DNA from: Neisseria bergeri
Lineage (GTDB): Bacteria; Pseudomonadota; Gammaproteobacteria; Burkholderiales; Neisseriaceae
DNA length: 64,000 nt
Direction of reading: 5' to 3'
Assembly: GCA_003044455.1 (NCBI GenBank)
Contig: POWY01000001.1
Coordinates: forward strand, 186,001 to 250,000
Shown: positions 51,503-59,771 of the stretch, one piece after another
Numbering within the stretch: position 1 is the stretch's first letter
Layout: each line of letters begins with the position of its first letter
Position numbers and translations under genes: made by a program
Notes under the pieces: model-generated
The model's input: only the letters and a program-made list of their open reading frames with translations
Databases searched by the model: none
What the model was told of the DNA's origin: nothing

Positions 51503-51713
51503 ATTTGTGGGGGACTGTTAGTTTTTGCACAAGGAACAAATAGAGTAAAAAACGCTGAAATCTTCGAAAGACGTGGATTTCGGCGTTTTTTTGTATCTGG
51601 AAAAGTTACACCAGCTTTTTCACGAAACCGCGCCGGAATGCGCGGTTTTCTGTTTTAAAGCTGACGAGATTAGGGAATTTTTAAAACTGTTTTAAGAGGT
51701 TTTTAAAATGGAT
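51503..51713. other. Host/prophage junction region
   Basis: A hairpin at about 51550-51595 (aaaacgctgaaatc ... gatttcggcgtttttt) could end the RDD transcript. To its right, CTGTTTTAA occurs at 51650-51658 and 51687-51695 and TTTTTAAAA twice, in the position where Mu carries transposase-binding sites. The left end of the prophage must lie here, but the exact base cannot be fixed without the right end and the 5-bp duplication. Confidence 0.5.
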
Positions 51714-51950
51714 TTAATCAATACTCCGGCCATACCACTCAACACGGCCTATGATGGCGATGTCGTCTTGGGCATTGCTCAAATCTATTTCAAACGGTGC
51801 GTAACGTGGATTTTCAGACGTTACAAGCAGTTTGCCCGGTATGCGTTGCACACGTTTGACAAAGAGGTCATTGCCTATACGCAAGACATATAGGCCGTCA
51901 CGCGGGTCGGTTTCGGCGTGGTTGATGAGGATGTTTATAAAAGGCTTTAA
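51714..51950 (-). pseudogene. C-terminal remnant of an S24/LexA-type prophage repressor
   Basis: Read leftwards, the frame after a TAG gives LKPFINILINHAETDPRDG, LYVLRIGNDLFVKRVQRIPG, KLLVTSENPRYAPFEIDL and IIGRVEWYGRSID, then stop. The RDGLYVLRI and FVKRVQRIPG parts with the catalytic-lysine-like position are typical of the peptidase S24 domain of CI-like repressors. No N-terminal DNA-binding part remains. It occupies the place and direction of the Mu repressor gene. Confidence 0.8.
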
Positions 51951-52091
51951 CTAGAAACTAAACATGGAACTCGTACAACAGTTCCATGTTTGAAAAAATC
52001 TCTTAATATCATACATCTAAAAAACAAAGCATCTGAAGACTATAAGCTAAACATGAAACTTGAATTTAAAGGCGGAGTTTCATGTTTAAGC

Positions 52092-52907
52092 CTATTTTTT
52101 CCGTTTTTTAGTCGATACTGCTGCATATGTTTTTTGCAAATCTTCATCACTTAATTCAGTCAGGCTTTCTACTGAGAAATTTTTTTCGAGGTAACTTTTC
52201 AACCAATCTTCAAGCTCAAGTTGTTTTACATTTAATTTGATATAAGCGTATTTCTTTTTTCGCCAGTCGGGATCGTTGTTCTTTGATGTTGCTGTATTAC
52301 TCAACCTACCCAGCCATTTTCTGAGATAAGTTTCTGCTTTGTCGTAATCACTCAATGCGATTAGTTTGTAACTTGGAACTTTACAGTGAGCATTCAGACT
52401 AGCCCAAATTGCACGGATTGATTTTGGCGATCGTTTGGCAATCTCTTCGGCTGCGGCAACTTGTTTAACAAGTTGTTGCAGCTTTGAGGCTTGCTCAAGC
52501 GTTATGTGTTCCTTACCGGGTTTTGAATCGACACGGGTTCTGATGACATGATTCTGGGTATTAATTTGATGAACAACAGAACCAGATGAGGCGATAACAG
52601 CGTTACTGACGTTGCCGTTAATCTGATTTTCAACGTTTGATTTGCCAATAGCGTCGTCCAGTTTTTTATTAAGGTCGTCTGAAACAGCATTTAAATTTGC
52701 CGAATGAATGCCTGTAAAGACAAATTGAATATCCACCCCTAATTGGACAGCAGCAAGTAAAAAGTCCGCAGGAATGTTGACCTGCCCGCTTTCATACAGT
52801 CTCAAACTTTCTGCACTGCATCCAGTTTGCTCAGCAAAATTCTTTCGAGAGTATCCAAGTCGGCTTCTCTCTTCAACTAAATTCAATGCTAAATCAATGC
52901 GTTCCAT
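52092..52907 (-). CDS. Phage HTH regulator with ORF6C-type C-terminus (probable present-day repressor)
   Basis: 271 aa from MERIDLALNLVEERSRLGYS at 52907. An N-terminal XRE helix-turn-helix is clear (LGYSRKNFAEQTGCSAESLR LYESG), followed by a linker and a C-terminal region (KQVAAAEEIAKRSPKSIRAI, YKLIALSDYDKAETYLRKWL) that resembles ORF6C, a domain usually found in phage antirepressors. It is transcribed away from the transposition genes, like Mu c, with palindromes in between. AT-richer than the transposase genes, and next to a remnant of a different repressor, which suggests a module swap. Confidence 0.75.
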   Translation of the reverse strand: MERIDLALNLVEERSRLGYSRKNFAEQTGCSAESLRLYESGQVNIPADFLLAAVQLGVDIQFVFTGIHSANLNAVSDDLNKKLDDAIGKSNVENQINGNVSNAVIASSGSVVHQINTQNHVIRTRVDSKPGKEHITLEQASKLQQLVKQVAAAEEIAKRSPKSIRAIWASLNAHCKVPSYKLIALSDYDKAETYLRKWLGRLSNTATSKNNDPDWRKKKYAYIKLNVKQLELEDWLKSYLEKNFSVESLTELSDEDLQKTYAAVSTKKRKK

Positions 52908-52942
52908 AAAAAACACCGCAAAATAGTACCAAATATATTTGC

Positions 52943-52964
52943 TATACCAAATATTTTGGGTATA
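52943..52964. promoter_or_regulatory. Candidate operator between the repressor and ner-like genes
   Basis: TATACCAAATATTTTGGGTATA is a near-perfect 22-bp palindrome. A half-copy (gtaccaaatatatttg) precedes it at 52927-52942. Both sit between divergent early genes, where a repressor would act. Confidence 0.65.
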
Positions 52965-53035
52965 TCATTCAGGTAACAGTTAAGGCAGGCATTAAAGCCT
53001 GTAAGGTAAGTAAGGGATTCTATCATGGAGGCATT

Positions 53036-53287
53036 ATGCAAGCGAACGAAATCTATAAATCCTTAGAAGAAAAAAATATATCGGCAAGAATGTTGGCTTC
53101 GGCTTTAGGGGTAACTAACCAATCTGTTTCTGAGGTCATAAGAAATGGACGAGGAAGCAAAAGAATTGCGGAAGCAATCGCGAAAGTGATTCAAAAAGAT
53201 TTAGTTGAAGTTTTTCCGCATTACAAGAAAACAGATTGTCGAGACAAAAAGATAGCTGAATTGAAAGAGATGCTCGGAGTGGGTTGA
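53036..53287 (+). CDS. Ner-like/XRE small DNA-binding protein
   Basis: 83 aa behind GGAGGC. Helix-turn-helix around ARMLASALGVTNQSVSEVIR, followed by a basic helix. In Mu the gene in this place is ner, which down-regulates early transcription; the role here is inferred from position. Its stop is one base from the transposase ATG. Confidence 0.75.
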   Translation: MQANEIYKSLEEKNISARMLASALGVTNQSVSEVIRNGRGSKRIAEAIAKVIQKDLVEVFPHYKKTDCRDKKIAELKEMLGVG

Positions 53288-53288
53288 A

Positions 53289-55262
53289 ATGGAATATATG
53301 GACCTCAAAAGCCTGCTTGATTTTGGGTTGCCAAATATGCCAAGAACAGTAATAGGGCTGAGAAAAAAAGCGCAAAGGGATGGTTGGCAAACGAGAAGGC
53401 GTCAAGGTAAGGGTGGTGGTGTTGAATATGCCCTACCTATTGAAATCCGAGCCGCCATCATGAAACGGCAGTCGGACGAACTGGCGGAGAAGATGCCGAA
53501 AATGCTGCCCCAAGTCAGACCGGGGACGGCGATGTCGGCTCAGGCACTGGCTGAAGCGGCCAAGCTGTTGAACGAGAAACAACGGTCGGTGGCGGATGCG
53601 CGATGTGCGGTGGTGGCGGCGGTGTTGGGTATCAAATATCAATACGGTTGCTCTGCGAAGGCTGCGGTGGCTCAGTTTTTGGGCTTGCTGGCAGAAGGCA
53701 AATTGGACGCGGTTACGCTTGGGAATTTGGAAAAGGCCAATGACCGCAGCCGGTCGGCGAAGGTTGGCGAACGTACTTTAGACGGCTGGATTTCTGCTTA
53801 TTTGAAAGCGGAAAACGCGACGGAGCGGCTGGTGGCTTTGGCTCCGAAGACGACGAAGGCGGTTAAGCCGATTGAGAGCTACGGTTGGTTGCCGATGTTT
53901 ATGCAGTTTCACAATATCCCGTCCGCGCCGAAGCTGGCGCACAGCTACCGCCGGTTTGTGCAGTGGGCGGAAGCGGAAAATATGCCGGTCAATGATGTGC
54001 CTAACTTGAGTATGGTGCGGCGCGTTTGGGACAAGCTGCCGCTGATTATGCAGGAGCGCGGCAGGAAAACGGGGGCGGCTTATAAATCGCTGCTGCCTTA
54101 TGTGAAACGTGATTGGGGGGCTTTGAAGCCAAACGATGTTTGGATCGGCGACGGCCACAGCTTTAAGGCGAAGGTGGCACATCCGGTACACGGCAGGCCG
54201 TTTAAGCCTGAAGTTACGGTGATTATTGATGGATGTACGCGGTTTGTGGTGGGATTTTCGGTGTCGCTGGCTGAAAGTTGCGTAGCAGTGTCGGACGCTC
54301 TGCGTATCGGGGTCAAGCACTATGGTTTGCCGATTATTTATTACTCGGATAACGGCGGCGGTCAGACGGGTAAGACGATAGACCATGAAATCACGGGTAT
54401 TACGTCCCGACTGGGTATCCGACATGAAACGGGTATCGCGGGCAACCCGCAAGGTCGAGGCATCATCGAGCGATGGTGGAAAGACAATCTGATTGAGATG
54501 GCGCGCCAGTATGAGACGTTTGCGGGCGCGGGGATGGACAGCAGTACGAAGAACCTGATGTACCGCAAGATGGAAAGTGCGTTCAACGCCTTGGAAAAAG
54601 GCAAGGATTTGACGGAGGAGCAACAGAAATATTTGAAAAAACTGCCGAGCTGGTCGCGTTTTATCGCGGATGTGGTCAAGTGTATCGACGAATACAACAA
54701 CCGCCCGCACGGCGAGCTGCCCCGACATCCGGACGGCGGGCATTATTCGCCGAAGGCTTATCGGGAAATGAGGCTGGAACAGGACGGTATCGCGCCGGAT
54801 ATGTTGTCGGCGGAAGAGCTGGCGACGATGTTTATGCCGCAAGAGGTGCGAAAGGTACAGCGCGGTTGGCTGGATTTGTTCAACAACTCTTATTTCTCAA
54901 CCGGGCTGGCGGAGTATCACAAAGACGAGGTACGGGTCAGCTACGATTTGAGCGATGCGTCGGCGGTCAATGTGTTTGATATGGACGGCAAGTTTATCAC
55001 TAAGGCGCAGGCCAACGGCAATACACGCGAGGCTTTCCCGACGGCGCGTATCGACCAACTGGCGGAAAAACGCCGAAAAGGCAAAATCAAGCGGGCGGAA
55101 AATGCAATCAAGCTCGCGAATGCGGAAGTCAATCCGGCACTGGAACAGGCGGCAGCTTGGGACGAGCTGGGACATTTGGGCGGAAACGTCATCGAGGCGG
55201 AGTATGCGGTATTGCCGAAAACGGGCACAGACGATTTTGTGTTGTTTGAGGCGGATAGATAA
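53289..55262 (+). CDS. Mu-like transposase A
   Basis: 657 aa. N-terminal winged-helix part (FGLPNMPRTVIGLRKKAQRD), Ibeta/gamma DNA-binding region, then the rve-type catalytic core with D (PNDVWIGDGHSFKAK), D (PIIYYSDNGGGQTGK) and E (NPQGRGIIERWWKDNL), a beta-barrel segment, and a basic C-terminal tail (EKRRKGKIKRAENAIKLAN) for MuB/ClpX contact. Catalyses strand transfer in replicative transposition. Intact. Confidence 0.95.
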   Translation: MEYMDLKSLLDFGLPNMPRTVIGLRKKAQRDGWQTRRRQGKGGGVEYALPIEIRAAIMKRQSDELAEKMPKMLPQVRPGTAMSAQALAEAAKLLNEKQRSVADARCAVVAAVLGIKYQYGCSAKAAVAQFLGLLAEGKLDAVTLGNLEKANDRSRSAKVGERTLDGWISAYLKAENATERLVALAPKTTKAVKPIESYGWLPMFMQFHNIPSAPKLAHSYRRFVQWAEAENMPVNDVPNLSMVRRVWDKLPLIMQERGRKTGAAYKSLLPYVKRDWGALKPNDVWIGDGHSFKAKVAHPVHGRPFKPEVTVIIDGCTRFVVGFSVSLAESCVAVSDALRIGVKHYGLPIIYYSDNGGGQTGKTIDHEITGITSRLGIRHETGIAGNPQGRGIIERWWKDNLIEMARQYETFAGAGMDSSTKNLMYRKMESAFNALEKGKDLTEEQQKYLKKLPSWSRFIADVVKCIDEYNNRPHGELPRHPDGGHYSPKAYREMRLEQDGIAPDMLSAEELATMFMPQEVRKVQRGWLDLFNNSYFSTGLAEYHKDEVRVSYDLSDASAVNVFDMDGKFITKAQANGNTREAFPTARIDQLAEKRRKGKIKRAENAIKLANAEVNPALEQAAAWDELGHLGGNVIEAEYAVLPKTGTDDFVLFEADR

Positions 55263-55270
55263 AGGAAAAC

Positions 55271-55453
55271 ATGATGGACAAACAGCAAAATGCGGCGTTT
55301 TCGGCCGAGCTTATTGAAAAATTGAAACTCAAGCGAGCTCTTGGGCGGATTCAACGACTTCAAGCAAAGATTCAAGGTGTTCCCGCTGGACAGAATCAGG
55401 CTCAAACGTTTTTGCCTAAACCGAAAAACTCTTTCATTTCAGACGGCCTTTAA
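55271..55453 (+). CDS. Small phage protein between MuA and MuB
   Basis: 60 aa (MMDKQQNAAFSAELIEKLKL), basic and helical, ending in SDGL encoded by an uptake sequence. Starts 8 bp after the transposase with AAAGGAAA upstream. No family recognised; a real gene is likely from spacing alone. Confidence 0.5.
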   Translation: MMDKQQNAAFSAELIEKLKLKRALGRIQRLQAKIQGVPAGQNQAQTFLPKPKNSFISDGL

Positions 55454-55482
55454 AGGTTGTTTAAAACTCAAGGATATTAAAA

Positions 55483-56394
55483 ATGAAACAAATCAATCAA
55501 GCATTGCAACAAAAACTGGTTGAATTTAAAGAAAAATCGGGTATGAACCAAACCCAACTGGCACGCGGTATCGATACTTCGCCGGCCTCCATCAGTATGT
55601 ATCTGAACGGCACTTATGCCGATAAAGGCGGCAATTATGAAACCATCGAGACGAAAATCGAGGCGTTTTTGGAGATGCAGGAAAGTAAGGCGCGACGTGA
55701 AGAGCTGGTGTTGGGTTTTGTATCGACTAAGACGACCCGCCGTATTGCGGAAGTGATGCGCGATGCGCATGAGGCTGGCGAGATTGCCGTCATTTACGGT
55801 CAGGCAGGCTTGGGCAAGACGCAGGCGGTCAAAAACTACTGCGAAAAACACGGAGCCATACTGATTGAAGCGAACCCGAGCTTTACGGCTTTGGTATTGA
55901 TGAAGAAATTGGCAGCATCCGTCAAATTGACGACCAGTGGAACACTTAACGATTTATTTGAGGAGACGGCTTACCGTTTAGGTGGCTCTGAACGGCTGAT
56001 TGTGGTCGATGAGGCGGAAAACCTGCCGCAACGCGCCCTTGAAATTGTACGCCGTCTGCACGATGAGACGGGCTGCGGCTTGGTGTTGAGCGGTATGCCC
56101 CGACTGGTGGCTAACCTGCGCGGTAAGCATGGCGAGCTGGTACAGCTTTACAGCCGCGTGTCGGTTGCGCTGAATTTGGGCGAATCTTTGCCGGACGAGG
56201 AACTCTTTGAGATTGCGAAAGCGGCTTTGCCTGATGCGGACGAAGAAACGCTTTTTGAATTGGTTAAACACAGCAACGGCAATACGCGCCGGATGAGCAA
56301 ATTGATGCGCGGCGCGGTACGCACGGCAAACAAGAACGGTATCAAGGTGCAGGCCGGTATCGTTAAGAAATACAGCTCCCTGATTATCCGATAA
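55483..56394 (+). CDS. Mu-like transposition protein B (AAA ATPase)
   Basis: 303 aa. N-terminal HTH (SGMNQTQLARGIDTSPASIS) as in MuB, Walker A VIYGQAGLGKTQAVKNY, Walker B LIVVDEAENLP, sensor SGMPRLV. Delivers target DNA to MuA and gives target immunity. Intact. Confidence 0.93.
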   Translation: MKQINQALQQKLVEFKEKSGMNQTQLARGIDTSPASISMYLNGTYADKGGNYETIETKIEAFLEMQESKARREELVLGFVSTKTTRRIAEVMRDAHEAGEIAVIYGQAGLGKTQAVKNYCEKHGAILIEANPSFTALVLMKKLAASVKLTTSGTLNDLFEETAYRLGGSERLIVVDEAENLPQRALEIVRRLHDETGCGLVLSGMPRLVANLRGKHGELVQLYSRVSVALNLGESLPDEELFEIAKAALPDADEETLFELVKHSNGNTRRMSKLMRGAVRTANKNGIKVQAGIVKKYSSLIIR

Positions 56395-56409
56395 GAAAGG
56401 CCGTCTGAA

Positions 56410-56652
56410 ATGAGACACGAATATGCGGTACACGCCGGAGTCTATGAGGACACTTGGCACGATTATGAAACCCATAAACGTCGCAAGATTTGGCGGGCGG
56501 ATGTGCGCGGCAAGCGCAAAGAAGGCTTTGCATGGTTGCAAATCCGCCGACTGCGGAAACGCTTCGAGAGCAAAGAGGAAGCCAAGGAATGGGCTGCTCA
56601 AGTGAAGGCGGATTGGGTACGCAATAATTTTTTTGCCTTAAGAAAATATTAA
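56410..56652 (+). CDS. Phage protein of unknown function
   Basis: 80 aa, rich in Arg/Lys/Trp (WHDYETHKRRKIWRADVRGK, KRFESKEEAKEWAAQVKADW). The second half resembles a short nucleic-acid-binding helix pair, but no family was recognised. Preceded by an uptake sequence. Confidence 0.6.
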   Translation: MRHEYAVHAGVYEDTWHDYETHKRRKIWRADVRGKRKEGFAWLQIRRLRKRFESKEEAKEWAAQVKADWVRNNFFALRKY

Positions 56653-56679
56653 GTAATTGATTTATAAGGAAATAGGAAA

Positions 56680-56919
56680 ATGTCTAATTTGTTTTGCGAA
56701 CGAAAAACCAAGTGGATCGGTTTGGCTTTTTGGTTGTTGTTTTGGGCGGTTTTGGTGGGAACGATGCTTCACAGCTGCTCTAAGCCGGTGGTGTCGGCGG
56801 CGAAGTTGGAAATGTCACGCCGAGAGCGGATGGCGGATTTGGAGGCAAAGGCCTTGGGCGAGCAATACGAGTCGATGAGTACGGAAGAAAAAATGAAAGG
56901 GATTGTTTATGAGCGATAA
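56680..56919 (+). CDS. Small phage membrane protein
   Basis: 79 aa. One hydrophobic helix (IGLAFWLLFWAVLVGTMLH) after a short basic start, then a polar helical tail. The position in the early operon of Mu-like phages often holds such proteins. It overlaps the next tiny gene. Confidence 0.65.
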   Translation: MSNLFCERKTKWIGLAFWLLFWAVLVGTMLHSCSKPVVSAAKLEMSRRERMADLEAKALGEQYESMSTEEKMKGIVYER

Positions 56920-57028
56920 GCCAATTTTATTGGGCCCTGCGGCGAAAAAAGAGGCTTTGGATCGGGCGGTAAAGGAAATCCGCGCGAAATATGGCGATAA
57001 GGCGATTGTGAAAGGATGTGTGAAATGA
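56909..57028 (+). CDS. Tiny phage protein (39 aa)
   Basis: MSDKPILLGPAAKKEALDRA... ending IVKGCVK. Overlaps the previous gene by 11 bp and the next by 4 (ATGA), so expression is translationally coupled. No function recognised. Confidence 0.55.
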   Translation: MSDKPILLGPAAKKEALDRAVKEIRAKYGDKAIVKGCVK

Positions 57029-57183
57029 GTTTCGGACGACGCAATACGGATTGGCAGGCTTGGGGACAACACCGCAGGCGTGCGACGGCGCGAATGGCGC
57101 AAAAAAACAGAGAGCGTGAAATCGAGGAATATCAGGCGCGTTTTAAACGGCCTGCCGATGAGAAAAAGGAGGAGAAAAAATGA
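57025..57183 (+). CDS. Tiny basic phage protein (52 aa)
   Basis: MSFGRRNTDWQAWGQHRRRA... strongly basic first half, acidic/lysine tail. ATGA overlaps on both sides. Confidence 0.55.
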   Translation: MSFGRRNTDWQAWGQHRRRATARMAQKNREREIEEYQARFKRPADEKKEEKK

Positions 57184-57260
57184 TTTGGTCTGAACTGCCG
57201 GCCGGAATCGTCGTGTTGCACATAATCGGCAAATGCCATGACGGGTATGACGACAATTAA
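57180..57260 (+). CDS. Tiny phage peptide (26 aa)
   Basis: MIWSELPAGIVVLHIIGKCH... overlaps the previous stop (ATGA) behind AAGGAGGAG, the strongest ribosome site in the group. Confidence 0.45.
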   Translation: MIWSELPAGIVVLHIIGKCHDGYDDN

Positions 57261-57339
57261 AACGGTAAGCCGTTGATGTTGCTCTATATTTTTTTGCCTT
57301 ATTGAAAATATAAGGTACTGATTTAAAAGGATTTAAGAA

Positions 57340-57507
57340 ATGAATGCAAAAGAAATTGCAGAATGGCTCGAAGACCGTGGCGAGCTGATGGTCATGAAGA
57401 AGGACGGCGAAGGCTTTGTCATCGCTGCGCGTGCGCCGGACGGGATGTGGAAGACTGCCGAGGCGGAAACTTTGGCACGGGCGATAACTTTATGGGAGGA
57501 AGTGTGA
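57340..57507 (+). CDS. Small phage protein (55 aa)
   Basis: MNAKEIAEWLEDRGELMVMK... GFVIAARAPDGMWKTAEAET. Compact alpha/beta pattern; no family recognised. Ribosome site AAGGATTTAAG. It is followed through an ATGA-type overlap by a 20-codon frame (57507-57569) of doubtful reality. Confidence 0.6.
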   Translation: MNAKEIAEWLEDRGELMVMKKDGEGFVIAARAPDGMWKTAEAETLARAITLWEEV

Positions 57508-57592
57508 TGAAGGGAGAAAAACAATCCAAGCGCGAACGCGAACAAGGCTTGAGCAAGCCGAAATGTTAAACCCAACCCGAAAGGAAAAGAAA

Positions 57593-58114
57593 ATGGCTAA
57601 AACCCGAATCAAACAGCCCGCTATCGAAGCGGCACAAGACAAAGCGGAAGTCACTGCGTTTATCCGCAAAATCGGCGACTTGCAGCGCGAAGTCAAACGC
57701 CTGGAAACCGAAGCCGGAGACAAAAAAGCGGCCATCGAAGAAGAATATGCCGCCCAAGCCGCGCCGATGTGTGCCGAAATCATGAGCCTGACCGAACGTG
57801 TGGCCGCATACTGCGAGGCACATAAGGACGAGCTGACGGAAAACGGTAAAACCAAAACCGTGGACTTTACTACCGGCCTGATTAAATGGCGCATCCGTCC
57901 GCCATCCGTCAAGGTAACGGGCGTGGCCGCTGTCTTGGCGTGGCTCTCGGAAAAATCCGCCTTTGCCGAGTTTGTCCGCACTAAAAAGGAAATCGACAAA
58001 GACGCCATCCTGAATCAAAAAGAGCGTTTTTCAGACGGCCAAGTGCCGGGGATTAAGATTGTGAGCGGCGTGGAGGATTTTGTGATTGAGCCGACGGAGC
58101 AGGAGTTGTCATAG
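57593..58114 (+). CDS. Mu Gam-like host-nuclease inhibitor
   Basis: 173 aa from MAKTRIKQPAIEAAQDKAEV at 57593. Gam signature: long N-terminal coiled coil (IRKIGDLQREVKRLETEAGD) and DFTTGLIKWRIRPPSVKVTG. Binds DNA ends and blocks RecBCD, a Ku-like fold. In Mu, gam follows ner-A-B, as here. Confidence 0.92.
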   Translation: MAKTRIKQPAIEAAQDKAEVTAFIRKIGDLQREVKRLETEAGDKKAAIEEEYAAQAAPMCAEIMSLTERVAAYCEAHKDELTENGKTKTVDFTTGLIKWRIRPPSVKVTGVAAVLAWLSEKSAFAEFVRTKKEIDKDAILNQKERFSDGQVPGIKIVSGVEDFVIEPTEQELS

Positions 58115-58128
58115 ATATGACTACAAAC

Positions 58129-58177
58129 AAAAAGGCCGCCTGAAACAGGTTTTAAACCCCATTTCAGACGGCTTTTT
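58129..58177 (+). terminator. Uptake-like hairpin terminator after gam
   Basis: aaaggccgcctgaaa pairs with tttcagacggcttttt across a loop that is itself GTTTTAAACC-like. Confidence 0.7.
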
Positions 58178-58252
58178 GTTGTAATACATCTTGATTAAAA
58201 TGGTTTTTAGTATTACCATAATCGTGTTTTAAAACCTATTTAAAGGAAGATT

Positions 58253-58453
58253 ATGGACTCGATTAAAAAGGCTCAAGAAAAATACGCACTCAAGCGAGTA
58301 GTGAAAACAGTATCGTTCAATTCTGAAAAAGAACTTGATTTAATTAAATTTTCTGAAAATTTAGATTTTTCAAACTGGGTAAAATCGAAAATTAGAGGAG
58401 ATATGGAATCGGAAAAATTCAAAAAGAAAGCAAAAAAGAATATTGATAAATAG
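58253..58453 (+). CDS. RHH-like small protein, paralogue A
   Basis: 66 aa (MDSIKKAQEKYALKRVVKTV...). Shares the pattern KR-[VL]-[VM]-K-x-VSF-x-x-E-[KR]-E-x-x-L...F-S-x-x-V-K with the two minus-strand genes at 61450 and 61908. The beta-strand (VKTVSF) plus two helices suggest a ribbon-helix-helix DNA-binding fold; this is inference. Lysine-rich tail. Lies upstream of the AntA/AntB gene. Confidence 0.65.
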   Translation: MDSIKKAQEKYALKRVVKTVSFNSEKELDLIKFSENLDFSNWVKSKIRGDMESEKFKKKAKKNIDK

Positions 58454-58470
58454 AATTACCATAATTTAAA

Positions 58471-58530
58471 ATTTCCATATCTTGTGGTGCACAAGATATG
58501 GAAATCCCCGATAAGTGACAGCTTATCGGG
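58471..58530 (+). terminator. Two consecutive perfect hairpins
   Basis: 58471-58505 has a 16-bp stem (ATTTCCATATCTTGTG, loop GTG). 58507-58532 has CCCCGATAAG-TGACAG-CTTATCGGGG. They end paralogue A or structure the leader of the next gene; neither has a T run. Confidence 0.7.
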
Positions 58531-58602
58531 GATAGTGGAAAAGCAACGTTAGAGCGTTCTTTCCCTTGTCATCTCAACCTTGAAATGAAAGATAATTTTA
58601 CC

Positions 58603-59193
58603 ATGAATACCCAACTCATCCCAACTGTTTCAGGTCAATTGGACAATCAAACACAAGCACTGGTTGATGCTCATGACCTGCATAAGTTCTTAGGTGTGGA
58701 AACACCATTTTCTAAATGGATTCAGCGTCGCATTGAAGAATACGGATTTACACAAGCCCTTGATTTTATCGGCGTGGACAAAATTGTCCGCACCGAAGCA
58801 GGTTTCTTTGGACAGCGTGATAAAACTGTTCAGGGGTATTATTTATCCCTCGACATGGCAAAAGAGCTGTGCATGGTTGAACGCAACGACAAAGGACGCC
58901 AAGCCCGCCGATATTTTATCGAAATGGAGAAACAGGCAAAAGCCCTGCCTGATGCCGTGCTATACCGCATCGATGCATTGGAAGACGCCTATTTCCAAGC
59001 CGCGCCCGAAATGCTCGCGCTGCTGCGCTACCGCAGTATGGGCTTGAACCTGACCGAAATAGGCAAACTCTTGGACATGAACCCCGGCGCGGTTTCCTAC
59101 CGTCTCAAAAAACTCAACGATTTGGGTTTCTTGGAATATGTCCCCAAGCCCAAAATGGTGGTGCAACAACAGTCTTTGGGATTGGAGGGTTAA
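58603..59193 (+). CDS. AntA/AntB-type phage antirepressor with C-terminal HTH
   Basis: 196 aa from MNTQLIPTVSGQLDNQTQ at 58603 (58585 is an in-frame alternative). The N-terminal AntA/AntB domain is clear: VDAHDLHKFLGVETPFSKWI and RIEEYGFTQALDFIGVDK, then YYLSLDMAKELCMVERNDKG. The C-terminus (MGLNLTEIGKLLDMNPGAVS YRLKKLNDLG) is an HTH similar to that of the Rha protein at 60767, and both end QQSLGLEG. Such proteins counter phage repressors; the target here is unknown. Confidence 0.85.
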   Translation: MNTQLIPTVSGQLDNQTQALVDAHDLHKFLGVETPFSKWIQRRIEEYGFTQALDFIGVDKIVRTEAGFFGQRDKTVQGYYLSLDMAKELCMVERNDKGRQARRYFIEMEKQAKALPDAVLYRIDALEDAYFQAAPEMLALLRYRSMGLNLTEIGKLLDMNPGAVSYRLKKLNDLGFLEYVPKPKMVVQQQSLGLEG

Positions 59194-59441
59194 GCCATGA
59201 ATACCACCTATACCCTGACTTTCGACCAAGACAGCCTCAAAGCCCTGAATCTGCTGGTGTTCACGCTCAACCATCTGAAAGTTTTGGATATGGACATGGA
59301 AGGAATCGAAGACGGTTTGTCTGCCGTGATTGAAACCGCCTCCGAGAAAGCCGACAAGCTGTCCGCCGCTTTCTACAACGCCGTGTACGAGCAGGAAGAG
59401 AAAGCAGCCTGAATGTAGGGCATGAAAAAAGGCCGTCTGAA
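59167..59441 (+). repeat. Left arm of a 275-bp inverted repeat
   Basis: Nearly identical in reverse to 60519-60793; I count three or four mismatches, one of them in the 71-aa gene and synonymous. The arm covers the last codons of the antirepressor gene, the whole 71-aa gene and the terminator start. Confidence 0.95.
59197..59412 (+). CDS. 71-aa phage protein, copy 1
   Basis: MNTTYTLTFDQDSLKALNLL... a short beta start and three helices, acidic (EGIEDGLSAVIETASEKADK). Protein identical to copy 2 at 60548. It starts 3 bp after the antirepressor stop, just as copy 2 follows rha, so it is probably a partner of these regulators. No family recognised. Confidence 0.8.
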   Translation: MNTTYTLTFDQDSLKALNLLVFTLNHLKVLDMDMEGIEDGLSAVIETASEKADKLSAAFYNAVYEQEEKAA

Positions 59442-59475
59442 ACAGGTTTTAAACCCCATTTCAGACGGCCTTTAA
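59427..59475 (+). terminator. Uptake-sequence terminator (AG dialect)
   Basis: AAAGGCCGTCTGAAA / TTTCAGACGGCCTTT around GGTTTTAAACCCC. Confidence 0.75.
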
Positions 59476-59482
59476 TCCAGCT

Positions 59483-59771
59483 TTAAACGCCAAAGAAAAA
59501 TAAAATCAACGAAAGAAAAAACCAAACCACCCCGAAGCAGTAATAAATAAAGGCTTTTTTTCGGGCGCGCATAGCCTCTTTTTCTCCTTCTTTCACTTTT
59601 TCCCACACGAGAAAAGCGGTTTCCAATTTTCGGTTGGCGTTTTCGGTTAGGGCGTGGATGTAGAAGGAATCGCGTGCGGCAGTTCTTAAAAATTCCAGCT
59701 CAAGTGTTTTAAAGTCTTTAACAGGGGATTTAACAACAGTTTTAACAAGCTGTTTAAATCTTCTGTTAAAT
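59483..59771 (-). pseudogene. 5'-truncated membrane-protein gene
   Basis: Leftward frame FKTLELEFLRTAARDSFYIH, ALTENANRKLETAFLVWEKV, KEGEKEAMRARKKAFIYYCF and GVVWFFLSLILFFFGV, then stop. One C-terminal membrane helix. There is no ATG, GTG or TTG in frame before the GTG in FLVWEK, so the beginning seems lost at about 59772, where the sequence becomes very AT-rich. Confidence 0.55.

Noticed and set aside
51550-51710. An exact left attachment end of the prophage
   Set aside because: Several TG dinucleotides are possible; without the right end and the target duplication the base cannot be chosen.
57507-57569. 20-codon frame MKGEKQSKREREQGLSKPKC
   Set aside because: It has an ATGA-type overlap with the previous stop but is too short and charged to support as a gene; mentioned only with its neighbour.
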